Shown here: positions 7,850-15,337 of the stretch, in pieces
Numbering within the stretch: position 1 is the first letter of the stretch
How the letters are laid out: each line of letters starts with the position of its first letter
Source of the DNA: Bog-473 sp049513455
GTDB taxonomy: Bacteria; Actinomycetota; Acidimicrobiia; Acidimicrobiales; RAAP-2
Reading direction: 5' to 3'
NCBI GenBank assembly: GCA_049513455.1
Contig: JBEKWB010000049.1
Span: 1-31,491, forward strand
DNA: 31,491 nucleotides
The notes under the pieces: generated by a model
Told to the model about the DNA's origin: nothing
The model's input: only the letters and a program-made list of their open reading frames with translations
The model's database searches: none
Translations under genes and position numbers: made by a program

Positions 7850-9049
7850 TTAGGATACGGAGGCAGACCGCGGTTCGAAGGCGAGACTCGACGTCTCAGG
7901 AATGCCATCGATCCCTGCCCGCACCATGTCGACTTCGGGACCGAGCTGGGTTGCCAATCGTGCGAGCTGGTGCAGGTCGAACCCGTATACGCCGGCGGCG
8001 TTGCCGCCGACCATCCGAGCCACCTCCGTTGAATCCATTCCGGCGTAGGTATGCGCCAACGACTCGCGCGAATAAGGGAATGTTCCCTCTTCATGCGGAA
8101 AATCGCTTCCCCACATGATGTGGTCGACACCAATGGAGTCCCGGTCGAGGGCGTCCTCACGGGTCATGAAACTCGCCCCGACCCAGCAGTTCGTGTCCCA
8201 ATAGTCACTCGGTTTGCGTTCGAGGCGGAACGGATCGATGAAGGTGAGTGCTCCGATGCGCCCTTCGTCCTGCTTGGCTTGCATGTCGTCCATCGCCTTC
8301 AGCGTGTTCGGTATCCATTTCAAGCCGGCCTCGGCCACAACCAGCCTCAGTCGCGGAAAGCGGTCGAACACCCCCGAAAGAACCAGCGACCAGACCGGTC
8401 GATGAGAAAAGAACGAAGCCTCCAACACGAACATGACCAAGGTGGCCGGAAAGTACCCTTCGCTCGGCGATCCACCACCCCCGTGTACGTTGACGACAAC
8501 CCCTCGCTCCTCGCATGCTCGCCACACCGGATCGTACGCGGGTGAGTGCAGGGGATCGATGCCGCTGCCGGGTGGCACTCCGGGCAGCAGCACCCCACCA
8601 GTAAGACCATGGTCAGCGATCCAATTCACTTCGCGCACGGCGTCGTCAACGTCGTTCAGCAAAATCTGACCAATCCCGGCCCGGCGACCCGGCAGCTCGG
8701 CGCACCAATCAGACAGCCAGCGATTGTGAGCCTTGAGTCCGGCTAGGCGCCGCTCGTACTCGGAGGCCGGCGGGGTCGGCGTCACCAGGCCACTCGCCGG
8801 GAAGAAGGGCGGGATCGTATTCGGGTAAATGACCTCGCCCACGATACCGTCGGCCTCGAGGGCCGACTGGCGGACGGCGCGGTCCCAGTTCCGATTCGCC
8901 TCAGGAGCGGTCAGGTCACGAAATGGGTTGGTGTAGCCGGCTAGCCACCGATCGAATTCCTCATGGAGCTCTGACTCGAGATACGGCCGATAGTCCAATG
9001 GAGCTGCCCCGGCGTGGCAATCCGCAGAAATGACGGTATAGCGGTCCAT
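7850..9049 (-). CDS. Amidohydrolase-2 family metal-dependent hydrolase/decarboxylase (paralogue 1)
   Basis: A 399-residue TIM-barrel protein of the amidohydrolase-2 (ACMSD-like) family, whose characterised members are Zn-dependent decarboxylases or hydrolases of carboxylated aromatics and related acids. The expected metal and catalytic positions are present: DxH on strand 1 (ISADCHAG), a barrel His (VVNVHGGGG) and the late Asp motif MWGSDFPHEEGTFPYS. The start is the ATG at 9049 because GGGGAGG lies 8 bases ahead; the open frame extends further upstream without support. The C-terminus has an extra 40 residues after VYGFDLHQLA compared with the third paralogue. It follows the XRE regulator's upstream region on the same strand. 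Substrate unknown. Confidence 0.85.
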   Translation of the reverse strand: MDRYTVISADCHAGAAPLDYRPYLESELHEEFDRWLAGYTNPFRDLTAPEANRNWDRAVRQSALEADGIVGEVIYPNTIPPFFPASGLVTPTPPASEYERRLAGLKAHNRWLSDWCAELPGRRAGIGQILLNDVDDAVREVNWIADHGLTGGVLLPGVPPGSGIDPLHSPAYDPVWRACEERGVVVNVHGGGGSPSEGYFPATLVMFVLEASFFSHRPVWSLVLSGVFDRFPRLRLVVAEAGLKWIPNTLKAMDDMQAKQDEGRIGALTFIDPFRLERKPSDYWDTNCWVGASFMTREDALDRDSIGVDHIMWGSDFPHEEGTFPYSRESLAHTYAGMDSTEVARMVGGNAAGVYGFDLHQLARLATQLGPEVDMVRAGIDGIPETSSLAFEPRSASVS

Positions 9050-9215
9050 GTCCTGATCCTCCCCTTTCATGTTCCCAGTCGACCTCACTGCGATTGCGGC
9101 ACGTCGACGAATGCCAACTCCTCACTGCCATGTCTAACCTGCCCTCAGCTGCTCGTCGACTCCCCCCACTCGGCCGCCTACGGGCGCCGGTTGCCCCAGG
9201 AACGCGTGGGCTACC

Positions 9216-9491
9216 TCAGGCGCCCACGAGCCCGCGTGCCGCGGCTGCGATGTGGTCGGCGTCTATGCCGGCCCAGGCCATGAGCTCCCTCCCGGTGCCC
9301 GAGCCGGGCATGCCCCTGACCGCCAGGTGCGCGATGTGGAGGCTCGTCCGCCCGCTCTCCAGCAGGCATTCGGTCACGGCCGATCCCAGCCCGTCTTCGG
9401 GATGGTGGTCCTCCGCCACGACGATCCGTCCGGACGTGGCGGCCGCGGCCTTCAGGCACTCATGGAGCGTGACGCCCGACGGGGGCGGACC
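9216..9491 (-). pseudogene. Stranded C-terminal fragment of a transketolase
   Basis: On the minus strand from 9491 the frame reads GVTLHECLKAAAATSGRIVV, then AEDHHPEDGLGSAV, then HLAVRGMPGSGTGRELMAWA and GIDADHIAAAARGLVGA to a stop at 9216. This is the end of the transketolase C-terminal domain: the VAEDHHPEGGLGSAV and AVRxMPGSGT segments are diagnostic. Only about 90 residues remain, with no thiamine-diphosphate or pyrimidine-binding domain. It begins immediately at the stop codon of the class II aldolase and in another frame. That suggests a deletion removed most of a transketolase gene and joined its tail to the aldolase gene. A GTG at 9419 could start a 67-residue peptide, but function is unlikely. 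Confidence 0.75.
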
Positions 9492-10249
9492 TAGGTGGTG
9501 ACACCTTCAAGGTCGTCGAGCACCGAAGGGTCGCTCTCAATGATGCGCCGACCATAGACATCGAAGAGCACCTCGCCGAATTCATGGGCGAACTTGCCGA
9601 TCTGCTCCGCGGCGTCGGCGGGAATCTCGGCGGGGTCGGCGATTCCCATGGAGGCAACCTCGTAGGCACGCTGACACCGCCATTCGAAGGAGAGTGCCCG
9701 CGCCAACACGATCTCAAGGTCCTCACCAACCACAAGAACGCCATGGTGCGCGAGCACCGCCACATCGGCCTTCCCGAACGCGATCGCCAGCCGCTCCGCT
9801 CTCCCCACATCCTCCAATGTCCCTTCGTACTCCGAAACCATGACCGTGGAGCCGCCTCCATTGGCACCGGACTGGTCGAGCAGTGGCGGCATCCGACCGG
9901 CCGCCGCCCAGATATTGCCGAACGGAGGGTGATTGTGGAGCACCACGCGGACGTCGTGCCGCCTCTGGTGGATGGCGAAATGGAAGCCTGTGGTGGGATT
10001 GAAGCGCCGAACGCCCTCGAGGATCGAGCCGTCCGGGGCGACACGGAGCAAATCTGCAGCTCTCATATCGACCCACAGGACGTCGACCGGGTTGACGAGC
10101 ACCGCCGAGTCGTCTCGGTCCCGCACGGTGAGGTGGCCAGTGACTTTGTCCTGGTAGCCGGCCTCACCAAGGATCCTCAGCGCCACCGCCATGCGTTGGC
10201 GGACCGAGAGCGTCGCCATCGTGTCGCTGGCCGCGTCCGGGGCCGTCAC
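9491..10249 (-). CDS. Class II aldolase/adducin-family protein
   Basis: A 252-residue protein with the class II aldolase fold (fuculose-phosphate or ribulose-phosphate aldolase/epimerase group), normally a Zn-dependent cytoplasmic tetramer. Metal-ligand histidines are visible in VVLHNHPPFGN and LAHHGVLVVG; TGFHFAIHQ is the preceding conserved segment. The open frame runs up to 10531 but that extension lies inside the upstream amidohydrolase gene. The GTG at 10249 overlaps the amidohydrolase stop as GTGA, with AGGATCGG just upstream, so translational coupling is likely. The members of this family in such operons often act on hydroxy-acid or keto-acid cleavage, but the substrate cannot be read. 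Confidence 0.85.
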   Translation of the reverse strand: MTAPDAASDTMATLSVRQRMAVALRILGEAGYQDKVTGHLTVRDRDDSAVLVNPVDVLWVDMRAADLLRVAPDGSILEGVRRFNPTTGFHFAIHQRRHDVRVVLHNHPPFGNIWAAAGRMPPLLDQSGANGGGSTVMVSEYEGTLEDVGRAERLAIAFGKADVAVLAHHGVLVVGEDLEIVLARALSFEWRCQRAYEVASMGIADPAEIPADAAEQIGKFAHEFGEVLFDVYGRRIIESDPSVLDDLEGVTT

Positions 10250-11541
10250 CGAACCGATCCTGCCATGACAGGTCCAACGGTTGCGGTCCGCTTGCGCTGC
10301 TCCACCCACTCCTCCGGCGGTGCGGTGGCACCGTAGACGTGTACGGCGTTTCGCCAGCACACATCGGCTACCTGTTGCTCCGGCAGGTGCGAAAGTTGGC
10401 GGCGCAACATTGATTGGGTGCTGGGCCAGGTTGAGTCCTGATGCGGGTAGTCGGTCTCCACCATCACCCGATCCGCTCCGATCAGGTCGAGCTGGTGGAA
10501 CGCCGACGGATCCTCGATCGACGTGAACCAAAACGACCGAAGGAGCACGTCAGACGGCGCGGGATCGGATCGTGACCACGCCACCGACGCCTCGACTTGA
10601 CGGTAGGCCCGGTGGAGGCGTTCGAGGATGGTGGGAACCCACGAAACCCCGGCCTCGGATAGCGCGATGCGCAGGTCCGGGAAGCGCAGCGGGATGCGCG
10701 AATACACCCAGTCGACAGCGGCGATCATGCCGTTCACCGGGAACAGGGCGGTCATGGTGTCCATCGGGGACAGCTTCGAGGGGTGCTGGACATTTCCTGA
10801 AGAGCCGACGTGGAGGTTGACTACCGTCTCGGTCTCCTCGCACGCCAAGAGGAACGGGTCCCAGTAGTCGGTGTGGATCCCGGGGAATCCGAGACCCTCG
10901 GGGTTCTCGGAAAACGAGACGGCGCGAAAGCCGCGAGCGGCGTTGCGCCGGATCTCGCCCGCCGCCACAAGTGGGTCACACAGCCAGGGCAGCTGAGACG
11001 GGATGAAGCGACCGGGTACGGCGTCGATCCACTCCTCGGCCAGCCAGTCGTTGTAGGCCCGGACGCAGGCAAGCCCCACCTCCGGGTCGGGCAGCCGGTC
11101 CAGTGCCGTTCCGGCAAAGCCGAAAATGATGGAGGGGAACGTCACCGACGCCCACACGCCATCAAGGTCCATGTCCTTGACCCGCTCAGCAACGTCGATC
11201 ACACCCGCCCGGAACTCGTCGTATCGCTGCGGAGCGAGGTCCCATTCCGACATCGGCCGGCCCACGGCACCATTCAGTACAAAGACCTGTTGGCGCACGT
11301 CGCCGATGATCCACCACGGGACGCCTTCGCCGTCGAGTTCGACGGTCGGTACCCCAGCCCGGTGTCGCGGTGCCACCCGGCTGGTGAAGAGGTCAAACGG
11401 CTCGAGCACATGGTCGTCGGCCGAAATGACCGGTGCGAACCACTCCTCGGGTCCCGGCTCGGGCAGGAACGTCATCGGGTGGACGCGCTCGGCAGGGCGC
11501 AACGAGCTATCCCGGTATTCGTCTATGGCCGGCACAGACAT
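10246..11541 (-). CDS. Amidohydrolase-2 family protein (paralogue 2)
   Basis: A 431-residue TIM-barrel metal-dependent hydrolase or decarboxylase. DxH is in VISADDHVLEP at about residue 40, the barrel His in VVNLHVGSSGN, and the late Asp in MVETDYPHQDSTWPST. About 35 residues precede the barrel. The ATG at 11541 has a strong purine run (AAGGGGGA) directly upstream. It is coupled by a four-base overlap to the class II aldolase, so the two probably act in sequence or as a complex. It resembles the two other amidohydrolases in this window in motif layout but is clearly diverged from both. Confidence 0.85.
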   Translation of the reverse strand: MSVPAIDEYRDSSLRPAERVHPMTFLPEPGPEEWFAPVISADDHVLEPFDLFTSRVAPRHRAGVPTVELDGEGVPWWIIGDVRQQVFVLNGAVGRPMSEWDLAPQRYDEFRAGVIDVAERVKDMDLDGVWASVTFPSIIFGFAGTALDRLPDPEVGLACVRAYNDWLAEEWIDAVPGRFIPSQLPWLCDPLVAAGEIRRNAARGFRAVSFSENPEGLGFPGIHTDYWDPFLLACEETETVVNLHVGSSGNVQHPSKLSPMDTMTALFPVNGMIAAVDWVYSRIPLRFPDLRIALSEAGVSWVPTILERLHRAYRQVEASVAWSRSDPAPSDVLLRSFWFTSIEDPSAFHQLDLIGADRVMVETDYPHQDSTWPSTQSMLRRQLSHLPEQQVADVCWRNAVHVYGATAPPEEWVEQRKRTATVGPVMAGSVR

Positions 11542-11906
11542 TCCCCCTTACTTGTAACGCCGAACGCTTCCGGCGCCCGGACATTTTTACCACCGGCATC
11601 CGACACCAACCATGCCGGACCACCCCCGGGCGACATCCCGGCACCATTCCTCCACGAGACCGGTGGGGACCGCCGGAGCCAGCCTCCATCCGGGTGCTCG
11701 CAATCGGGGGTTTTGCCAACTTGCACGCATCAAATCTGCGTTTTTCCGGCTCCTGTGGTGTTTTCAGCGCAACTTTCGGACAGCTGACAAGAGACGGCGT
11801 CGCCGGTCGGCGGACTTCGGCCGCAGGATGAGATCGAATATCGGCGGCTGTGCGAGCGGGAGCGGGAGCGGGCGATGTTGGATGCAGTCCATCAGTTGGT
11901 CGTTCG
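11542..11906. other. Divergent intergenic region
   Basis: No supported gene is seen. The right part (11788-11913) has a short plus-strand frame without a start codon ending DEIEYRRLCERERERAM and LDAVHQLVVR; its stop overlaps the ATGATG start of the next gene. This may be the tail of a lost upstream gene. A CGCCG/CGGCG inverted repeat lies near 11562-11579. Promoters for the flanking divergent genes must be here but none is convincing by eye. Confidence 0.35.
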
Positions 11907-12443
11907 ATGATGTCCCGATCGCTCGATGAGCTCGACGCGGTGCTGAACTCGGCCTGCCAAATCAATGATTCAGTCCACATCAATGACGCAGTGCCGCCCA
12001 CACTCCTTCGACAGCGGCGGACGGCGCTCACCCCGACCTGGAGCCGGGTCTCCTTTGCCGTAGAGGTACTCGCACTTGACCTCGAGGTTCTCGACCGGCG
12101 AACACAATCCGACGAGGACCACCTGCAAGCGATCATTGACGACCTGCCTGACCTCCTCGCCGACCGCTGGCACGACGACGCGTCGTTGCTCGCGATCGAC
12201 ACCCCGGCTTTGATTGCCGCCGCCGCCGATACCGACGGGCTACTCGACCTACACCAAGAGATGGCCGGCAGCGACCTTGACGACCCGGAAGTCGCACGCT
12301 CACTCCTGGTGCGGATGAACGGACAAAGAAGCGCGTTGATCGAGCGGAAAGACCGGCTTGAAAAGGAGATCGACCAGATACAGGAGACCCTGCTCCGCCA
12401 CTACGCGACCGGTACAGCCTCAACCGACGACTGGTTGGACTGA
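11907..12443 (+). CDS. RsiG-like coiled-coil protein
   Basis: A 178-residue acidic, helical protein. The C-terminal half (QRSALIERKDRLEKEIDQ, then IQETLLRHYATGTASTDDWL) matches the pattern of the actinobacterial RsiG / aerial-mycelium-formation family, which ends ..R..L...ID.LQ.E..RRY.TGEA..DSLL. The N-terminal half (LLRQRRTALTPTWSRVS, FAVEVLALDLEVLDRR) sits where RsiG has its first c-di-GMP-binding helix. The RsiG ligand motif E...S..R...Q...D is not conserved in this helix, so c-di-GMP binding is doubtful. RsiG proteins are anti-sigma factors for WhiG-type sigma factors; no sigma factor is present here. Start ATGATG at 11907 lacks a ribosome-binding site. Its stop is four bases from the converging TetR gene. 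Confidence 0.5.
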   Translation: MMSRSLDELDAVLNSACQINDSVHINDAVPPTLLRQRRTALTPTWSRVSFAVEVLALDLEVLDRRTQSDEDHLQAIIDDLPDLLADRWHDDASLLAIDTPALIAAAADTDGLLDLHQEMAGSDLDDPEVARSLLVRMNGQRSALIERKDRLEKEIDQIQETLLRHYATGTASTDDWLD

Positions 12444-12447
12444 GCAC

Positions 12448-13062
12448 TCATTCGGAGAGGGCGGGACTCGCGACATCATCGAGGAGTGGACCGAGTTCGC
12501 TGACGAGCGCGTCCAAAGGCGTGAGGTCACGTCGGATCCGCGCCAAGATGATGGCACCCTCGAGGGCGGAGATGATCACGATGGCGAGGCCGTCGGCGCG
12601 CGCTGGGGGCACGCCCAGGTCGATCAGACCCTCCGAAAGTGGTGTGAGCCAACCGTCAAAGGCTTGTCGGAGCACGCCGCGGAGATGCTCGCTCGTGGCC
12701 GCCGTGTCAGCCGCTGCAGCGACGAGTGGGCAGCCGGCGGAGAACTCCTCGTTTGTCAGATCCGAGCGCCAGCCGTCGACGATGGAAGCAAGAAGAGCGC
12801 TGGGGGTTCGCGGTTCGATCTTGCCGAAAGATCGCTGTATCCGCCGGGCAGCCACCGCGCCCATCCAGAGCAGGGCATCGGAGACAAGTTCCTCTTTGCC
12901 CCCGGGAAAATAATGCTGGAGTGATCCTCGCGGCGCATTGGCCTCGGTGACGATCTCTCGCATTCCCGTCCCTGCCACGCCCTTGCGCCGGATGAGCTGC
13001 GCCGCGCTGCGGACGATCCGCTCGCGCGGCGAATGCGCTCGCGTCTTGCCTGCACCCGTCAT
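12448..13062 (-). CDS. TetR-family transcriptional regulator (regulator 1)
   Basis: A 204-residue repressor. The N-terminal helix-turn-helix is clear: RERIVRSAAQLIRRKGVAGTG, then MREIVTEANAPRGSLQHYFPG with GSLQHYF as the family recognition-helix signature. The C-terminal ligand domain includes SAGCPLVAAAADTAATSEHL, typical of the YxaF/LmrA-like subgroup that responds to drugs or aromatic compounds. The ATG at 13062 has GGGAG six bases ahead; longer open frame upstream lies in the promoter. The gene faces a GNAT gene across a 102-base region that holds two matching dyads, so autoregulation and control of the acetyltransferase are very likely. Confidence 0.9.
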   Translation of the reverse strand: MTGAGKTRAHSPRERIVRSAAQLIRRKGVAGTGMREIVTEANAPRGSLQHYFPGGKEELVSDALLWMGAVAARRIQRSFGKIEPRTPSALLASIVDGWRSDLTNEEFSAGCPLVAAAADTAATSEHLRGVLRQAFDGWLTPLSEGLIDLGVPPARADGLAIVIISALEGAIILARIRRDLTPLDALVSELGPLLDDVASPALSE

Positions 13063-13098
13063 GAACGCTCCCAACCGTTGCGGACCACTCTCAACCCC

Positions 13099-13127
13099 TT
13101 GACTATGACATCCGTCATGATCATACT
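13099..13127 (+). promoter_or_regulatory. Promoter of the GNAT gene
   Basis: TTGACT at 13099-13104 and CATACT at 13122-13127 with a 17-base spacer. The spacer is filled by the first TATGAC/GTCATG dyad, so repressor binding would block polymerase. Confidence 0.5.
13104..13119. promoter_or_regulatory. TetR operator copy 1
   Basis: Dyad TATGAC-ATCC-GTCATG, 16 bases, one mismatch in the outer position. It is the sister of the dyad at 13134-13149, exactly 30 bases away. Confidence 0.65.
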
Positions 13128-13148
13128 CCACCATATGACGACTGTCAT
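13120..13148 (-). promoter_or_regulatory. Promoter of TetR regulator 1
   Basis: On the minus strand ATGACA (13148-13143) and TATGAT (13125-13120) are spaced by 17 bases. The -35 is inside the second dyad. The promoter overlaps the opposing GNAT promoter by eight bases. Confidence 0.5.
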
Positions 13149-13149
13149 A
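13134..13149. promoter_or_regulatory. TetR operator copy 2
   Basis: Perfect dyad TATGAC-GACT-GTCATA, same six-base arms and four-base gap as copy 1, thirty bases (about three helical turns) downstream on the same face of the DNA. Confidence 0.65.
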
Positions 13150-13164
13150 AGACGGCATGGATCG

Positions 13165-13845
13165 ATGGGGGCCGCCTCACGGACGAGCACGCTGGGCCAT
13201 CAGGTAGCCGATGTGAGAGTCGTCGGGGCGACGGTGACGGACACCGACGCTGTCGTGGCCATGGCAGCCCGTTGCTCGCGGACAACTCTGTTCCACCGCT
13301 TCCACGGCTTCACGGACGGTGTGGCCTATTTCACAGCCCTTCTTCGGGATCACGCGGAGCACGAGACGCACCTGGCCTGGTGCCGCTCACGTTGCATAGG
13401 CGTGGCCACCCTTGCGGCAAATGCCGAGGGGACCGCCGATCTTGGAGCACTGGTGGAAGATCACTGGCAGCGCCGGGGCATCGGAACCCGGCTCGTCTCC
13501 TCGCTGCTCGCCAGGGCCGGGGAAAGAGGAGTGACCACCCTGCACGCCGATGTCCTGAGCGACGACATGTTCCTCCTCGAAGCTCTGAGCCGGATCGGTC
13601 CACTTTCCGTATCGGCGGAGCTCGATGCTGTCGCAGTGGACATCGACATCGGCGGCGCCAATGCGCGGTCTCAGTGGGCGCTACCCCAAGGACCGACACC
13701 TGAGAATCTCCGAGGTGAGATTCGGGTGACGAACCCTTCGGGCCAGTTGTCTCCGGGTGGCGGGAACTGGCCGTCAGTGATTCGGCGCAGCAGAGGTACT
13801 GCTCCTCCCTCGTCGACACGGGCGATCCCTTGGATCACGAGGTAG
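13165..13845 (+). CDS. GNAT-family N-acetyltransferase with unusual antisense-overlapping tail
   Basis: A 226-residue protein. The acetyl-CoA-binding motif A is clear: LGALVEDHWQRRGIGTRLVSS, with Q/RxxGxG read as QRRGIG. An N-terminal segment (TVTDTDAVVAMAARCS, TTLFHRFHGF) matches the start of actinobacterial GNAT proteins. The fold should end near VAVDIDIGG, but the frame runs about 60 further residues, and the last 175 bases lie antisense to the PPOX gene. That tail has no family features, so the native stop may have been lost. Start ATG 13165 is chosen because the upstream in-frame ATG lies inside the operator; no strong ribosome-binding site. It is divergent from and probably controlled by TetR regulator 1; the acceptor could be a drug-like amine (inference). 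Confidence 0.7.
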   Translation: MGAASRTSTLGHQVADVRVVGATVTDTDAVVAMAARCSRTTLFHRFHGFTDGVAYFTALLRDHAEHETHLAWCRSRCIGVATLAANAEGTADLGALVEDHWQRRGIGTRLVSSLLARAGERGVTTLHADVLSDDMFLLEALSRIGPLSVSAELDAVAVDIDIGGANARSQWALPQGPTPENLRGEIRVTNPSGQLSPGGGNWPSVIRRSRGTAPPSSTRAIPWITR

Positions 13846-14090
13846 GGGCTGAAGCCCTCGAATTGGATGTCGGATTCAATCGACAGCGTGACTCGAGGAT
13901 CGCGCCGGATGTTGCGCAGTTTCACGTGGTCGGCGAGGTGGCCGGCAACGATCTCGTCCCCGTCCCAGCCGACGTAGATGCAGGTGACCTGTGGGGTGCC
14001 GTCCGGGTTGATGGTGGCCAGATGGACGAGCCGACCGGAGGCCACGGCCGCTCGGGTGGTCTCGTCGAGTCGGATGGGTTCGTCGGCCAT
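13671..14090 (-). CDS. Pyridoxamine-5'-phosphate-oxidase-fold protein (PPOX class, F420- or FMN-dependent)
   Basis: A 139-residue split-barrel flavoprotein-type enzyme. The signature segments are RLVHLATINPDGTPQVT, YVGWDGDEIVAGH, KLRNIRRDPRVTLSIE and VIQGIARV, which together match the actinobacterial F420-dependent (FDOR-B) or FMN PPOX group. It would reduce a small-molecule substrate or bind a deazaflavin; the exact cofactor cannot be told. The ATG at 14090 is preceded by GGAGGAGG at ideal spacing. It lies 62 bases downstream of the enoyl-CoA hydratase gene on the same strand and could be cotranscribed with it. Its 3' end overlaps the converging GNAT gene. Confidence 0.85.
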   Translation of the reverse strand: MADEPIRLDETTRAAVASGRLVHLATINPDGTPQVTCIYVGWDGDEIVAGHLADHVKLRNIRRDPRVTLSIESDIQFEGFSPYLVIQGIARVDEGGAVPLLRRITDGQFPPPGDNWPEGFVTRISPRRFSGVGPWGSAH

Positions 14091-14152
14091 GGTGCCTCCT
14101 CCGTCGTTCTGACCGGGAGGTTACCGGGCTGATCTTGGAACGGTGACCGCCG

Positions 14153-14989
14153 TCACAATGCCTGCCAGTTCGCGGCGCGGCCCTCGCGGAACGCCTGGAA
14201 GGCCTCGGCGAGCTCACCCGTCGCGGTACACATGATCTGCGTGCGGTTCTCGATGTCGATGGCGTGCCGCAGACTGGGGGCATCGACGGTCTGCCACATC
14301 GTCTCCTTGGTCATCCACACGGCGAGAGGGGGATTGGCAGCGATTTCGCGCGCTTTGGCCACCGACCGGTCGACGACCTGCTCGAACGGGACGACCTCGA
14401 GGACGAGGCCGATCTCCTTCGCCTCGGTGGCGTCGAACACACGACCGGTGAGAAGCAGTTCTGCGGAGCGCGAGGCTCCGACGAGGCGCGGGAGGTGATA
14501 GCTCGTGCCCATGTCGCACGCGGAGACACCTCGCTTGATGAACACGGCACCGAACGAGGCCGTCTCGGAGGCGATCCGGATATCGCAGGCGAGCGCCAGT
14601 GCGAACCCACCGCCGTGTGCGGCACCGTTCACCGCAGCGATCACTGGGACCCGGAGGCGGTGGATCTTCTCGAAGAGGCTCGCCATCAGCTCCTGGGCCG
14701 CAAAGGTGACCACCGTCGGGTTCGTGACGCGGCTGAGGAGTTCACCGCCGGGGACGCCGCTGAGGTCGTCGGAGTCCTCGGGTCCGGATTTGAGGTCCGC
14801 CCCCGAGCAGAAGCCGATCCCTTCGCCGGTGAGGACAACCACGCGCACCGCGGGATCGCCGGCGATGCGGTCGACCTCGCGGTGCATCGCGGCGAGCGTG
14901 TTCGAGCTGAGAGCGTTGCGGCGTTCCGGCCGGGTGATCGTCAGGAGGAGAATGCCCTCTTCGATCTCGATCGTGTTGAGAAGCGGCAT
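14153..14989 (-). CDS. Enoyl-CoA hydratase/isomerase (crotonase) family protein
   Basis: A 278-residue crotonase-fold enzyme that would act on an acyl-CoA thioester. The two oxyanion-hole segments are GEGIGFCSGADLK and AVNGAAHGGGFALALACDIR. ERRNALSSNTLAAMH is the N-terminal signature and FIKRGVSACDMGTSYHLPR the active-site region. In that region the usual catalytic Glu positions carry Val/Asp, so hydratase activity is not certain; isomerase or hydrolase activity is possible. The start is the ATG at 14989, with AAGGAGG ten bases ahead; the longer open frame to 15451 has no coding features. It is divergent from the SMP-30/CoA-transferase/P450 operon and probably serves the same pathway. Confidence 0.88.
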   Translation of the reverse strand: MPLLNTIEIEEGILLLTITRPERRNALSSNTLAAMHREVDRIAGDPAVRVVVLTGEGIGFCSGADLKSGPEDSDDLSGVPGGELLSRVTNPTVVTFAAQELMASLFEKIHRLRVPVIAAVNGAAHGGGFALALACDIRIASETASFGAVFIKRGVSACDMGTSYHLPRLVGASRSAELLLTGRVFDATEAKEIGLVLEVVPFEQVVDRSVAKAREIAANPPLAVWMTKETMWQTVDAPSLRHAIDIENRTQIMCTATGELAEAFQAFREGRAANWQAL

Positions 14990-15337
14990 GCTCTTGGTCC
15001 TCCTTGTGATGCCGGCGACGGCGGTCGTGAGGCGATGGGCGGAGACTACATGCCTGCGCATCGAGCAGAGCGCTCCGACTAGGTTACGGACCGTGCCGAG
15101 CTGTTCCGAACGGGCGAGGATCGGTGACGTCACGGCGCGCGTCCTGTTCGAACGCATCGAGGAACCCTTGGGGGAGGGATTCTTCATGGCGCAGGCATTG
15201 ACCGTCGCCTCCGCCAAATGTCGGATGCTCACTCGCGTTCGACGCGGATCAGGCCCCGTCACGTGGGCCGGCGTTGAGAAACAAGGCCGATTGTGAGAGC
15301 CGTCGCTGACGCGACGCCGGACAGCAAGGAGCTCCAG
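14990..15337. other. Divergent promoter region between crotonase and SMP-30 genes
   Basis: No gene is supported in these 348 bases. The most symmetrical element is the ten-base palindrome GTGACGTCAC at 15124-15133. Two GTTC-GAAC-type dyads flank it, near 15102 and 15142. Promoters for both flanking units must be here but no strong -35/-10 pair stands out. Confidence 0.4.
15124..15133. promoter_or_regulatory. Perfect palindrome GTGACGTCAC, possible operator
   Basis: The ten bases are self-complementary and lie near the middle of the divergent spacer. Short palindromes occur by chance, and no second copy was noticed elsewhere in the window. Confidence 0.3.

Noticed and set aside
10250..10531. 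N-terminal extension of the class II aldolase
   Set aside because: It lies antiframe inside the amidohydrolase gene, and the GTG at 10249 with GTGA overlap fits family length.
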